Source: Ephydatia muelleri (Eukaryota; Porifera; Demospongiae; Spongillida; Spongillidae). From it: a stretch of DNA of 64,000 bases. Positions 52,973 through 64,000 of this stretch are shown in pieces. The notes under the pieces are model-generated. The model was not told the origin of the DNA, searched no databases, and saw nothing but the letters and a program-made list of their open reading frames with translations. The stretch is taken from the NCBI GenBank assembly GCA_013339895.1, contig JABACO010000079.1, positions 1-64,000 of the forward strand, written 5' to 3'. The translations under genes were made by a program, and so were the position numbers. How positions within the stretch are numbered: the first letter of the stretch is position 1; each line of letters starts with the position of its first letter.

Positions 52973-54276
52973 CTGCAATACAAATCCCATCATTACCCCC
53001 AGAGGGTATTCTACTTCATTCATTCTGGTGCTCCTGCATGTATATGACAGGATGCTATTTGCAAAAAAACACATGAATGCTTTATTCACTCTTCAACACA
53101 TGCACACACACAATCAGTGGCCCTATAGGAATGCATAAATCGATTTTCAGATGCACAAAAACCTGAAACATCGATTACTGTGTCAAAAGTATTCGGAAAA
53201 ATCGATTTTCATCATGTAGGGGAGGTTAAACACCCTAACAGTTGTCCTATGGGAATGCATCTGTAAAACAAAGGACAGCGAGACCAGTGATAGACTTAAA
53301 ACAATGCTGTCATTGTGGCATGTGATGAAACAATGGAGGAGGTGCCTCCATTATGTGTGAGATCACTACAACACAATCACGATGATACTCTGTTGAGACA
53401 AGCTGTGTGGTTTGGATGGCATGAACACAGAGTGATTACAGGCTATGATGTCATACACATGTAGTGATGTGTAAATTTACACACCACTCCCTGCATGCTG
53501 TGTGGCTTGGGTCACATGTACATGTACATGAACAGAGGTACAAGTATGTATTTATCAGAAGCTACTAGCGTACAGTGTACACATGTAGATTTTGTGTGGA
53601 CATCCCATGTTGTGAATGAGACATTACTGGAATAATCAATTCTAAGATTTGTGATGCATTCTGTAGTGCATGACATTTGCGATTGCATAAAAGATATTGA
53701 TGTTTATTTGTAGTGTTGAAAAGTCCTGCCATGGGACCAGGACAACGACTGGAGAAAACCTACTGTCGCATACCTCTATATTTGACCTATACTGTGTACA
53801 GTACTTGGACCACATCCCAACATTCACCTCACACACACCTCCCCACACACACACTCCTCACCACACCCACAACTCCTCACAACCACACCCACACACACTT
53901 CCCCACACTCTCCAATTTGTTTAGCAGACCACACAGACTATGACCGAAAATAACTGATTGGACAAACAAAGATGAAATGATAGAGTCTGGCTCTAAGTAT
54001 GTACAGTTTTGTACAGGAGTTGGATTCTCCATGCCCACACCCACACCCACCTCCCCACACCTACACCCACCTCCCCATACCCACACCCGTACCACCCCAC
54101 ACCCACCTACACCCACATCCCCACGCACATACAGTAGCGGTCAAATTAAACACCACACATCGGCTTAGTGGTATGACCGTGTGACAAATATATGGCTTTG
54201 TTTGTAGGTTCATTTGGCTCTAAGCGCTGACTATTTAGCACATTGCAAGTCATCGTTAAAACATCACATCACTTAC

Positions 54277-54378
54277 ATTAGATCTTGCTATATTGACGTC
54301 AGCACCTGCTCCCAATAAGCTCAGTACTACACCGTGATGACCATTCTGACTTGCCATATACACTGCTGTTGCATTGTA
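54277..54378 (-). CDS. Ankyrin repeat exon, type B copy 4
   Basis: 102 nt, phase 0, intact. Starts YNATAVYMASQNGHHGVVLS and ends GADVNIARSN, donor GTAAGTG, acceptor CTTACTAG. Tyr at position 1 is unique among copies. Confidence 0.7.
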
Positions 54379-54774
54379 CTAGTAAGGATTGAAGGAACAA
54401 AAAATATTAAACATACTCTGTTCATACAACCACTTCCATGCACGTGTATAGCAATGAGCAGGTTAGAACACAGTGAATGAAAGAAGGGTAGAGAGATGTA
54501 AAGGGGGGAGGAGAGAATAAGAAAGAAAGGGATATTACCCCAGCCAATGCAAATGTATCTCAAATATTCACCACACACGGTTTAGCTTTCACACGCTCAG
54601 AGCTGCTAGAAGTGTACATAGTTTTATGTGACCTCCTGAAGTATGATGATTGTCAAACAAGGGGCAAGCAGCATCACCAGAACAAATTAAAAAATGAATT
54701 TTACACAAATGACTGAAATCAACTGTCTTGTGTAATGGTAGCCATGGTGTACATATGCTAATCTATTCATTTGG

Positions 54775-55044
54775 CGATCATTGACCAGCCTGGTTAGAAG
54801 TGCACTACAACAGTTCAAGTATTACCTACACGTTGATAACGGTACTGCAAACTCAAGAGTCGCCCATGATGTCCTATTTGAAGAGTGGGAGAGACAACTA
54901 GGTGTGTGCATGGGAGTACTTGGAAAGTCCAGGCAGGGGTGCGTTGGGGTGATCAATAACATCGGTGCATTAACTAATCTCCTGACAAGTCTCGTGTTGC
55001 CTAATCCAAGTGCATACATGTATATCGTTTATTCGTTAATATAA
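54775..55044 (+). other. Block Z copy, intact
   Basis: Open for about 87 codons on plus like 1384-1653. Differs at a few codons (CACGTTGATAACGG for CACTATGATAACGG). Confidence 0.35.
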
Positions 55045-55474
55045 ATGTCCACCTTGAAATGTTATATGCCGTTGACACTTTGTCTAACTATGCCCACTTA
55101 AACTGTTCATGCAATACAGCTTTAGTGTTACATGTTCTCCCATAACCGTTTTCACTTCCACATGCATACTTGCTTAACAATGCTTCCACACCTGTAATGT
55201 ACATGTACTACTCATGGGAGAGCTGGTGGGTAGATGGACTGATCATGAAGAGGGTAAGGGGAGGAGGTGGGGAGGCCCATGAGAACTGTATGGGCCCCAC
55301 TTTGCCCTTAGTCCAGGCCTCACATACTGTACATACATACACACAGAGTATAACTACACTCTACATGTACATCACGATCCACTCACACCTGGAGCAAATG
55401 TCATCCATTGAACTGAACTGAAACCCATGAGTGAAAATGTAGGACCCTAAATAATTGTGTTTTATTTTCACTAC

Positions 55475-55573
55475 CTTTGTAGTATGATTGACATTAGCTC
55501 CTGCTTCAATGAGTGACTTCACTATTTCAAGATGTCCATTCTGACTTGCAATGACCAGAGGAGTCGTACCATT
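55475..55573 (-). CDS. Ankyrin repeat exon, type A copy 6
   Basis: 99 nt, phase 0. NGTTPLVIASQNGHLEIVKS, ends GANVNHTTK. Donor GTAGTG, acceptor TTGTATTGCAG. The turn reads NGTTPL. Confidence 0.72.
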
Positions 55574-56315
55574 CTGCAATACAAATCCCATCATTACCCC
55601 CAGAGGGTATTCTACTTCATTCATTCTGGTGCTCCTGCATGTATATGACAAGATGCTATTTGCAAAAAACACATGAATGCTTTATTCACTCTTGAACACA
55701 TGCACACACACAATCAGTGGCCCTATAGGAATGCATAAATCGATTTCCAGATGCACAAAAACCTGAAAAATCGATTAGTGTTTTAAAAGTATACTGAAAA
55801 ATAGATTTTCATTATGCAGGGGAGGTTACACACCCTAACAGTTGTCCTATGGGAATGCATCTGTAAAACAAAGGACAGGGAGACCTGTGATAGACTTAAA
55901 ACAATGCTGTCATTGTGGCATGTGACGAAACACTGGAGAAGGTGCCTCCATTATGTGTGAGATCACTACAACACAATCACGATGAGACTTTGTTGAGACA
56001 AGCAGTGTTGTTTGGATGGCATGTACACAGAGTGATTACAGGCTATGATGTCATACACATGTAGTGATGTGTAAATTTACACACCACTCCCTGCATGCTG
56101 TGTGGCTTGGGTCACATGTACACGTACACGAACAGAGGTACAAGTATGTATTTATCAGAAGCTACTAGGGTACAGTGTACACATGTAGATTTTGTGTGGA
56201 CATCCCATGTTGTGAATGAGACATTACTGGAATAATCATTTCTAAGATTTGTGATCCATTCTGTAGTGCATGACATTTGTGATTACAAAATAGATATTGA
56301 TGCTTATTTGAAGTT
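55574..56315. other. Shared intercassette spacer
   Basis: Same as 2163-2888, with the hAT-like TTACACACCCTAAC at about 55826. No gene. Confidence 0.5.
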
Positions 56316-56435
56316 TTGAAAAGTCCTGCCATGGGACCAGGACAAAGACTGGAGAAAACCTACTGTCGCTGACGCTGACCTCTATATTTGACCTATACTG
56401 TGTACAGTACTTGGATGATCGATGTAACATATCAA
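56316..56435 (+). other. Block X copy with 6-nt insertion
   Basis: Carries CGCTGACGCTGACC where others have one GCTGACC or AGCCGACC. The plus frame has TGA here; the minus frame stays open with two extra codons. Confidence 0.3.
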
Positions 56436-57028
56436 GGTATGTGTACTAACCTCTTGTACACTCCCTACATTTCCACACCCTCTATCTTCACATGCTCCAT
56501 AACCTGAACCCATCTCCCACACCCTCCCACATCACACCAACACCACCACCTCACCACACCCAAACCCACTTTCCCACACTCACACCCACCTCCCCACACT
56601 CACCTCTCCACACCCACCTCACCACACCCACACCCACCTCCCCACACACCTCCCCACATTCACCTTGCCTAATCCAAGTGCATACATGTATATCGTTTAT
56701 TCGTTCATGTAAATGGCCACCTTGAAATGTTACATGCCGTTGACACTTTGTCTAACTAACTATGCCCACTTAAACTGTTCATGCAATACAGCTTCAGTGT
56801 TACATGTTCTCCCATAACCGTTTTCACTTCCACATGCATACTTGCTTAACAATGCTTCCACACCTGTAATGTACATGTACTACTCATGGGAGAGCTGGTG
56901 GGTAGATGGACTGATCATGATTAGGGTATGTTTATTTGTTGTGTTGAAAAGTCCTGCCATGGGACCAGGACAAGGACTGGAGAAAACCTACTGTCGCTGA
57001 CCTCTATATTTGACCTATACTGTGTACC

Positions 57029-57663
57029 TCCCACATCACACCCACACCTAACGCCCCACACCCACCACCTCCCACACCCACACTCACACCACCTCTCCAC
57101 ACCCAAACCCACCTTCCCACACTCACACCCACCTCCCGACACCCACACACACACACACTCACATCTCCACACACACCTCACCACACCCACCTCACACCCC
57201 TCACTACACCCACACCCACCTACCCAGACCTACACCCACCTCCCCACACCCACCTCACCACCCAAAACCCACTCCACCTCCCAACATTCACCTCACACAC
57301 ACCTCCCCACACACACACCTCATCACACCTACACCTCCTCACAACCACACCCACACACACTCCCCCAAACCCTCCAATTTGTTTAGCAGACCACACAGCT
57401 ATGACTGATTGGACAAACAAAGATGAAATGATAGAGTCTGGCTCTAAGTATGTAACGATTTGTACAGGAGTTGGATTCTCAATGCCCACACCCACACCCA
57501 CCTCCACACAGCCACACCCACCTCCCCACACCCACCTCCTCAAACGCACCACCCCACACCCACAACTCCTCACAACCACACCCACACCCACCTCCCCACA
57601 CCCACCTCCCCACACCCACACCCACCTCCCCACACCCACCTACACCCACATCCCCACACACAT
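57029..57663. repeat. Long C-rich arrays
   Basis: CCCACACC/CACCTCCCC arrays at 57029-57375 and 57481-57663, separated by the MIESGSKYV segment. The first includes ACACACACACAC interruptions. G-quadruplex-capable on minus. Confidence 0.85.
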
Positions 57664-57824
57664 ACAGTAGCGGTCAAATTAAACACCACCCATCGGCTTA
57701 GTGGTACGACCGTGCGACGAATATATGGCTTCGTTCGTAGGTTCATTTGGCTCTGTATCATTTAAGCGCTGACTACATGTATTTAGCACATTGCAAGTCA
57801 TCGTTAAAACATCACATCACTTAC

Positions 57825-57923
57825 AGATGTTGCTATATTGACGTCAGCACCTGCTCCCAATAAGCTCAGTACTACACCGTGATGACCCTCCTGACTTGCC
57901 ACATACACTGCTGTTCTATTGTC
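57825..57923 (-). CDS. Ankyrin repeat exon, type B copy 5 (33 codons)
   Basis: A 3-nt deletion before the donor shortens this B exon to 99 nt: DNRTAVYVASQEGHHGVVLS, ends GADVNIATS, donor GTAAGTG, acceptor TTACCAG. Phase 0 is kept, so it still encodes one complete repeat. Confidence 0.7.
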
Positions 57924-58704
57924 CTGGTAAGGTTGAAGGAACAAAACATATTAAACATACACTGTTCATACAACCACTACCATGCACGTGTATAGCAATG
58001 TGCAGGTTATAACACAGTGAATGAAAGAAGGGTAGAGAGATGGGGAGGGGAGGGTGAGGGAGGGATGAGAGAATAAGAAAGAAAGGGATATTACCCCAGC
58101 CAATGCAAATGTATCTTAAATATTCACCACACGCGGTTTAGCTATCACACTCTCATAGCTGCTAGAAGTGTACATAGTTTTATGTGACCTCCTGAAGTAA
58201 GATGATTGTCAAACAAGGGGCAAGCAGCAGATGAAAAAATTAATTTTACACACATGACTTTAATCAACAGTCTTTGTGTAATGGTAGCCATGGTGTACAT
58301 ATGCTAATCTATTCATTTGGCGATCATTGACCAACCTGGTTAGAAGTGCACTACAACAGTTCAAGTATTACATAATAAAAAGCAATACTGATACATGTAT
58401 ATATGAAATGTTATACATACATGTATGGTATCCGTTTAAAGCACATTTGTGCGTCTATTATAACCCGCATTGTGAACGTGCAAAAGGTGGGGGGGTGGTG
58501 AACAGATACTGAGCTACGCATTCATGGTCTTGGAACATTGAATTGACGCACCCACTATGTTCACACACGTTCCTTATCACACCCACACCTACCTCCCCAC
58601 TTCACAATCCACACACACCTGGACCAAAAAGTCATTCATTGAAATGAACCGAAACCCATGTGTGAAATGTAGGACCCTAAATAATGATGTTTTATTTTCA
58701 CTAC

Positions 58705-58803
58705 CTTTGTGGTATGATTGACATTAGCTCCTGCTTCAATGAGTGACTTCACTATTTCAAGATGTCCCTCCTGACTTGCAATGACCAGAGGAGTCCAACC
58801 AAC
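58705..58803 (-). CDS. Ankyrin repeat exon, type A copy 7
   Basis: 99 nt, phase 0. Reads VGWTPLVIASQEGHLEIVKS, ends GANVNHTTK. Trp at turn position 3 and Val at position 1 set it apart. Donor GTAGTG, acceptor TTGTATTGCAG. Confidence 0.7.
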
Positions 58804-59596
58804 CTGCAATACAAATCCCATCATTACCCCCAGAGGGTATTCTACTTCATTCATTCTGGTACTCCTGCATGTATATGACAGGATGCTATTTGCAAAAAAC
58901 ACATGAATGCTTTACTCACTCTTCAACACATGCACACACACAATCAGTTGCCCTATAGGAATGCATACATCGATTTTTAGATGCACAAAACCAATCAGTG
59001 TTTCATTTTTAGAAGTCCCTCCCCACCCATACTCACCTCCCCACACCCACATCCACCTGGCCACACCCACACTCACCTGGCCACACCCACACACACCTCC
59101 CCACACCCATACCAACCTCCCCACACCCACCTCCCCACACCTACACCACCTCCCCACCCCTACACCCACCTCCCCACACCCACACCCACCTCCCCACACC
59201 CACACCACATGTTTTTAATGGACTGCAACCATCCTGCAATACAATTTGCTGCATCTGAAACCAGTATATGTGAGGATTGACACATTAGATATGACAGATG
59301 TACAATCATGCAGTGACTGATGTACACGAACTACTCATGGGAGAGCTGGTGGGTAGATGGACTGATCATGAAGAGGGTAAGGGGAGGAGGTGGGGAGGCC
59401 CATGAGAACTGTATGGGCCCCACTATGCCCTTAGTCCAGGCCTCACATACTGTACATACATAAACACAGAATACAATTCCACTCTACATGTACATCACAA
59501 TCCAACAAACCTGGAGCAAATGTAATACATTGAACTGAACTGAAACCCATGTGTGAACATTTACAACACTAAATGATGGTGTTTTATTTACACTAC

Positions 59597-59695
59597 CTTC
59601 ATAGTATGATTGACATTAGCTCCTGCTTCAATGAGTGACTTCACTATTTCAAGATGTCCATTCTGACTTGCAATGACCAGAGGAGTCACACCATT
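59597..59695 (-). CDS. Ankyrin repeat exon, type A copy 8
   Basis: 99 nt, phase 0. NGVTPLVIASQNGHLEIVKS, ends GANVNHTMK before donor GTAGTG. The acceptor is TTTATATTGCAG. Met in the last codons is shared only with the truncated copy at 60919. Confidence 0.7.
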
Positions 59696-60918
59696 CTGCA
59701 ATATAAATCCCATCATTACCCCCAGAGGGTATTCTACTTCATTCATTCTGGTACTCCTGCATGTATATGACAGGATGCTATTTGCAAAAACACATGAATG
59801 CTTTACTCACTCTTCAACACATGCACACACACAATCAGTGGCCCTATAGGAATGCATACATCGATTTTTAGATGCACAAAACCAATCAGTGTTTCATTTT
59901 TAGAAGTCCCTCCCCACCCATACTCACCTCCCCACACCCACATCCACCTCGCCACACCCACACCCACCTGGCTACACCCACACACACCTCCCCACACCCA
60001 TACCAACCTCCCCACACCCACAACCACCTCCCCACACCCACACCCACCGGTCACATGTACATGTACACGAACAGAGGTACAAGTATGTATTTATCAGAAG
60101 CTACTAGCGTACAGTGTACACATGTAGATTTTGTGTGGACATCCCATGTTGTGAATGAGACATTATTGGAATAATCAATTCTAAGATTTGTGATGCATTC
60201 TGTAGTGCATGACATTTGCGATTACATAATATATATTGATGTTTATTTGTAGTGTTGAAAATTCCTGCCATGGCAGGACAAAGACTGGAGAAAACCTACT
60301 GTCGCTGACCTCTATATTTGACCTATACTGTGTACAGTACTTGGATGATCGATGTAACATATCAAGGTATGTGTACTAACCTTTTGTACACTCCCTACAT
60401 TTCCACACCCTCTATCTTCACATGCTCCATAACCTGAACCCATCTCCCACACCCTCCACATCACACCCGCACCTAAATTAACACACCTACACCAACCTCC
60501 CCACACCTACACCCACCTCCTCACACCCACACCACATGTTTTAACTGCAACCATCCTGCAATACAATTTGCTGCATCTGAAACCAGTATATGTGAGGATT
60601 GACACATTAGATATGACAGATGTACAATCATGCAGTGACTGATGTACACGAACTACTCATGGGAAAGCTGGTGGGTAGATGGACTGATCATGAAGAGGGT
60701 AAGGGGAGGAGGTGGGGAGGCCCATGAGAACTGTATGGGCCCCACTTTGCCCTTAGTCCAGGCCTCACATACTGTACATACATAAACACAGAATACAATT
60801 CCACTCTACATGTACATCACGATCCAACAAACCTGGAGCAAATGTAATACATTGTACTGAACTGAAACCCACGTGTGAACATTTACATCACTAAATGATG
60901 GTGTTTTATTTGCACTAC

Positions 60919-60963
60919 CTTCATAGTATGATTGACATTAGCTCCTGCTTCAATGAGTGACTT
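60919..60963 (-). pseudogene. Truncated type A ankyrin exon
   Basis: Only the last 15 codons remain (KSLIEAGANVNHTMK) with the donor. The 5' part is replaced by the TCTAAGTGTGTTAATTTTGT-type segment, a recombination junction. It has no acceptor, so it cannot be spliced in. Confidence 0.7.
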
Positions 60964-61850
60964 GGCTCTAAGTGTGTTAATTTTGTACAGGAGCATAACC
61001 ACACCCGAACCCACATCCACCTCCCACACCCACACCCACATCCCACATACCTCCACACACCCACACTCTCCTCCGCAAACTCACACCCACCTCCCCACAA
61101 CCACACTCACTTCCCCAAACCCTCCATTCCCCATCATCCTCCCTCACCAAACTCCCTCATCACACCCACCTCCCCACACCCTCTATTAACACGCTCCCTA
61201 ATCACATGGTAGGATCACCAGATACAAGACAACCTGGAGAGAGAATGTCATGTGTCTATTGTACATGTATTCTGTACTTGGTGGGATATTTTAGACATAC
61301 AAAGCCAATTCCTGGGACCAATTTATTTAGCAGACCACACAGAGTATGACCAAAAATAAGTGATTGGACAAACCATGATGAAATGATAGAGTCTGGCTCT
61401 AAGTATGTAAATGTTTGTACAGAAGTTGGATTCTCCATGCCCACACCCACACCCACATCTAACTCCCCAGACACACCTCCCCACACCCACCTCCCTACAC
61501 AAAAAATCCTCCTCTGAAAAGATGCCAATGTTATCTCTCACAAACTGTAGAAGACTCGACACACTGTCCTTTGCCCCAGTTATGAATTAATTTAGGTACA
61601 CACCCCTGAGCTTATAAGGAGGGAACGAGCTTATAAAGTGGTGTGCTTATAAGGAGGGCAGACTGCAACTGTAATGGCATCTACTTCTCAAAGCATCATA
61701 TGCCATATAACGGAGTTGGACTGGGGACCTATCCAAAGTAATCCATAAGTGGTCACAAGCTTCTATCATATATATGTAGCTATTTTATTCGTTTTATACA
61801 TCAGTGTTTTGTCAAATATAGAGATTCAACACATGCACACACACAATCAG
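60964..61850. repeat. C-rich arrays and shared tail
   Basis: C-rich runs at 61003-61185 and 61438-61500; CACATGGTAGGATCACCAGA repeat at 61203. Near 61600-61660 GAGCTTATAAGGAGGG-type words recur three times. No gene. Confidence 0.5.
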
Positions 61851-62418
61851 TGGCCCTATAGGAATGCATAAATCAAATTTCAGACGCACAAAAACCTGAA
61901 ACATCGATTACTGTTTCAAAAGTACTCTGGGGGGAGGTTACACACCCTAACAACTGTCCTATGGGAATGCACCTGTAGAATAAAGGACAGCAAGACCAGT
62001 GACAGACTTATAACAATGCTGTCATTGTGGCATGTGACGAAACAATGGAGAAGGTGCCTCCATTATGTGTGAGATCACTACGACATGACACTCTGTTGAG
62101 ACTCAGACATGCTGTGTGGTTTGGATGGCATGTACACAGAGTAATTACAGGCTATGATGTCATACACATGTAGTGATGTGTAAATTTACACACCACTCCC
62201 TGCATGCTGTGTGGCTTGGGTCACATGTACATGTACACGAACAGAGGTAGTATGTATTTATCAGAAGCTACTAGCGTACAGTGTACACATGTAGATTTTG
62301 TGAGGACATCTCATGTTGTGAATGAGACATTACTGGAATAATCAATTCTAAGATTTGTGATCCATTCTGTAGTGCCTAACATTTGTGATGGCAAAATAGA
62401 TATTGATGCTTATTTGTA

Positions 62419-62539
62419 GTGTTGAAAAGTCCTGCCATGAGACCAGGACTAAGACTGGAGAAAACCTACTGTAGCCGACCTCTATATCTGACCTATACTG
62501 TGTACAGTACTTGGATGATCGATGTAACATATCAAGGTA
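62419..62539 (+). other. Block X copy
   Basis: As 2889-3005, with TATTTGAACT replacing the donor TATGTGTACT (CAAG|GTATTTG). Confidence 0.3.
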
Positions 62540-62599
62540 TTTGAACTAACCTCTTGTACACTCCCTACATTTCCACACCTTCTATCTTCATATGCTCCA

Positions 62600-63392
62600 T
62601 AACCTGAACCCATCTCCCACACCCTCCCACATCACACCCACACCCTCCCACATCACACCCACACCTAACTCCCCACACCCATCACCTCCCCACACCCAAA
62701 CCCACCTACCCACACTCACCCCCACCTACCCACACTCACCCCCACCTCCCCACACCCACACTCCCCTCACCACACACACCTCACCACACCCACACCGACC
62801 TACACCTCCCAACATTCACCTCACACACACTTCCCCACACCCTCCAATTTGTTTAGCAGACCACACAGCTATGACCGAATGATAGAGTCTGGCTCAAAGT
62901 ATGTAAAGTTTTGTACAGAAGTTGGATTCTCCATGCCCACACCCACACCCACATCCACCTTCACACAGCCACACCTACCTACCTATTACCAAACCCACCT
63001 CTCCATACCCACACCCACCTCCCCGCACCCACACCCACCTCCCCACACCCACCTCCCCACACCCACCTCCCCACACCACCTCCCCACACCCACCTCCTCA
63101 AACGCACCTCCCCACACCCACCTCACCACACCCACACACACTTCCCCACACCCTCCAGACACAAACTATGACAGAAAATAACTGATTGGACAAACAAAGA
63201 TGAAATGATAGAGTCTGGCTCTAAGTACGTAAAGTTTTGTACAGGAGTTGGATTCTCCATGCCCACACCCACACCCACCTCCCCACACCTACACCACCTC
63301 CCCACCCCTACACCCACCTCCCCACACCCATACCCATACCACCCCACACCCATACCACCCCACACCCACCTACACCCACATCCCCACGCACA
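62600..63392. repeat. Long C-rich arrays
   Basis: Arrays at 62600-62845, 62935-63165 and 63257-63392, interrupted by MIESGSKYV segments. Followed at 63394 by a CAGTAGTGGTCAAAATAAAC variant of the dispersed block. Confidence 0.85.
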
Positions 63393-63547
63393 ACAGTAGT
63401 GGTCAAAATAAACACCACCCATCGGCTTAGTGGTACGACCGTGCGACTAATATATAGCTTCATTCGTAGGTTGATTTGGCTCTGAATCATTTAAGCGCTG
63501 ACTATTTAGCACATTGCAAGTCATCGTTAAAACATCACATCACTTAC

Positions 63548-63646
63548 AGATCTTGCTATATTGACGTGAGCACCTGCTCCCAATAAGCTCAGTACTACAC
63601 CGTGATGACCATTCTGACTTGCCACATACACTGCTGTTGTATTGTC
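63548..63646 (-). CDS. Ankyrin repeat exon, type B copy 6 (33 codons)
   Basis: 99 nt, phase 0. DNTTAVYVASQNGHHGVVLS, ends GAHVNIARS. It shares the 3-nt shortening with 57825-57923 and has His in place of the loop Asp of GADVN. Acceptor CTTACTAG, donor GTAAGTG. Most upstream ankyrin exon in the window. Confidence 0.7.
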
Positions 63647-64000
63647 CTAGTAAGGATTGAAGGAACAAAACATATTAAACATACACTGTTCATGCAACCA
63701 CCTCCATGCACGTGTATAGCAATGTGCAGTTTAGAACACAGTGAATGAAAGAAGGGTAGAGAGATAGGAAGGGAGAGGGTGAGGGAGGGAGGAGAGAATA
63801 AGAAAGAAAGGGATATTACCCCAGCTAATGCAAATGTATCTCAAATATTCACCACACGCGGTTTGACAACTGATTGGACAAAGATGAAATGATAGAGTCT
63901 GGCTCTAAGTATGTAAAGTTTTGTACAGGAGTTGGATTCTCCATGCCCACACCCACATCCACCTCCACAAACCTACACCGACCCTACCTATAACCACACC

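Larger units (their letters stand above)
52790..64000. repeat. Right ankyrin-cassette duplication array
   Basis: Same block types as the left array (A and B ankyrin exons, X, Y, Z, W, CAGTAGCGG block, C-rich arrays), all ankyrin exons on minus. Block order varies between units. The first 70 bp (GCCCTATTTGAAGAGTGGGA..) are a Z fragment joined directly to a type-A exon flank. The array runs off the right edge. Confidence 0.85.

Overview
The window looks like nuclear DNA of an early-branching metazoan, most likely a demosponge such as Amphimedon. This is inferred from what can be read: short spliceosomal introns, single-ankyrin-repeat exons, a ROC-COR GTPase joined to FN3 and Death domains, and relics of Harbinger, hAT, LINE, RecQ-like and N-RAG1-like sequences. 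No tRNA, rRNA or CRISPR was seen. Intact protein-coding sequence is a minority; most of the window is duplicated sequence and decayed mobile DNA.

Layout. Positions 1-16.9 kb (left array) and 52.8-64 kb (right array) are built from repeatedly duplicated blocks. Each block carries minus-strand exons encoding exactly one ankyrin repeat of 33 or 34 residues, all phase 0, separated by C-rich CCCACACC arrays, a CAGTAGCGGTCAAATTA-type block and several conserved non-ankyrin blocks called X, Y, Z and W here. A 3.6-kb PIF/Harbinger element (7998-11605) is inserted into a LINE reverse-transcriptase relic in the left array. From 17 to 22.2 kb lies a mosaic of transposon-related relics: a minisatellite, a RecQ-like first exon with inverted copies, an N-RAG1-like zinc-finger relic and a hAT (DUF4371) relic. 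From 22.9 to 42 kb are a 0.5-kb polypurine tract, segmental duplications, a methionyl-tRNA-synthetase-like two-exon fragment, unrecognised decayed ORFs, a non-autonomous hAT element (34934-36098) and an internally deleted hAT (39541-39954).

The main intact gene is on the minus strand at 42522-51535: an ankyrin exon, a 25-nt exon, an FN3 exon, a large ROC-COR exon, a 30-nt exon and a Death-domain terminal exon. Every proposed junction agrees in reading phase. The right ankyrin array lies directly upstream in the same orientation and phase, so the likely product is an ANK(n)-FN3-ROC-COR-Death protein. This is a sensor/GTPase/adaptor layout of the kind used in innate immunity and cell death (inference). 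The left array, with its own N-terminal-type ankyrin exon at 16779-16880, appears to belong to a second ankyrin gene whose 3' end lies beyond base 1.

Limits. Exon calls rest on splice consensus, frame and family pattern read by eye. No database search, alignment or expression evidence was available.
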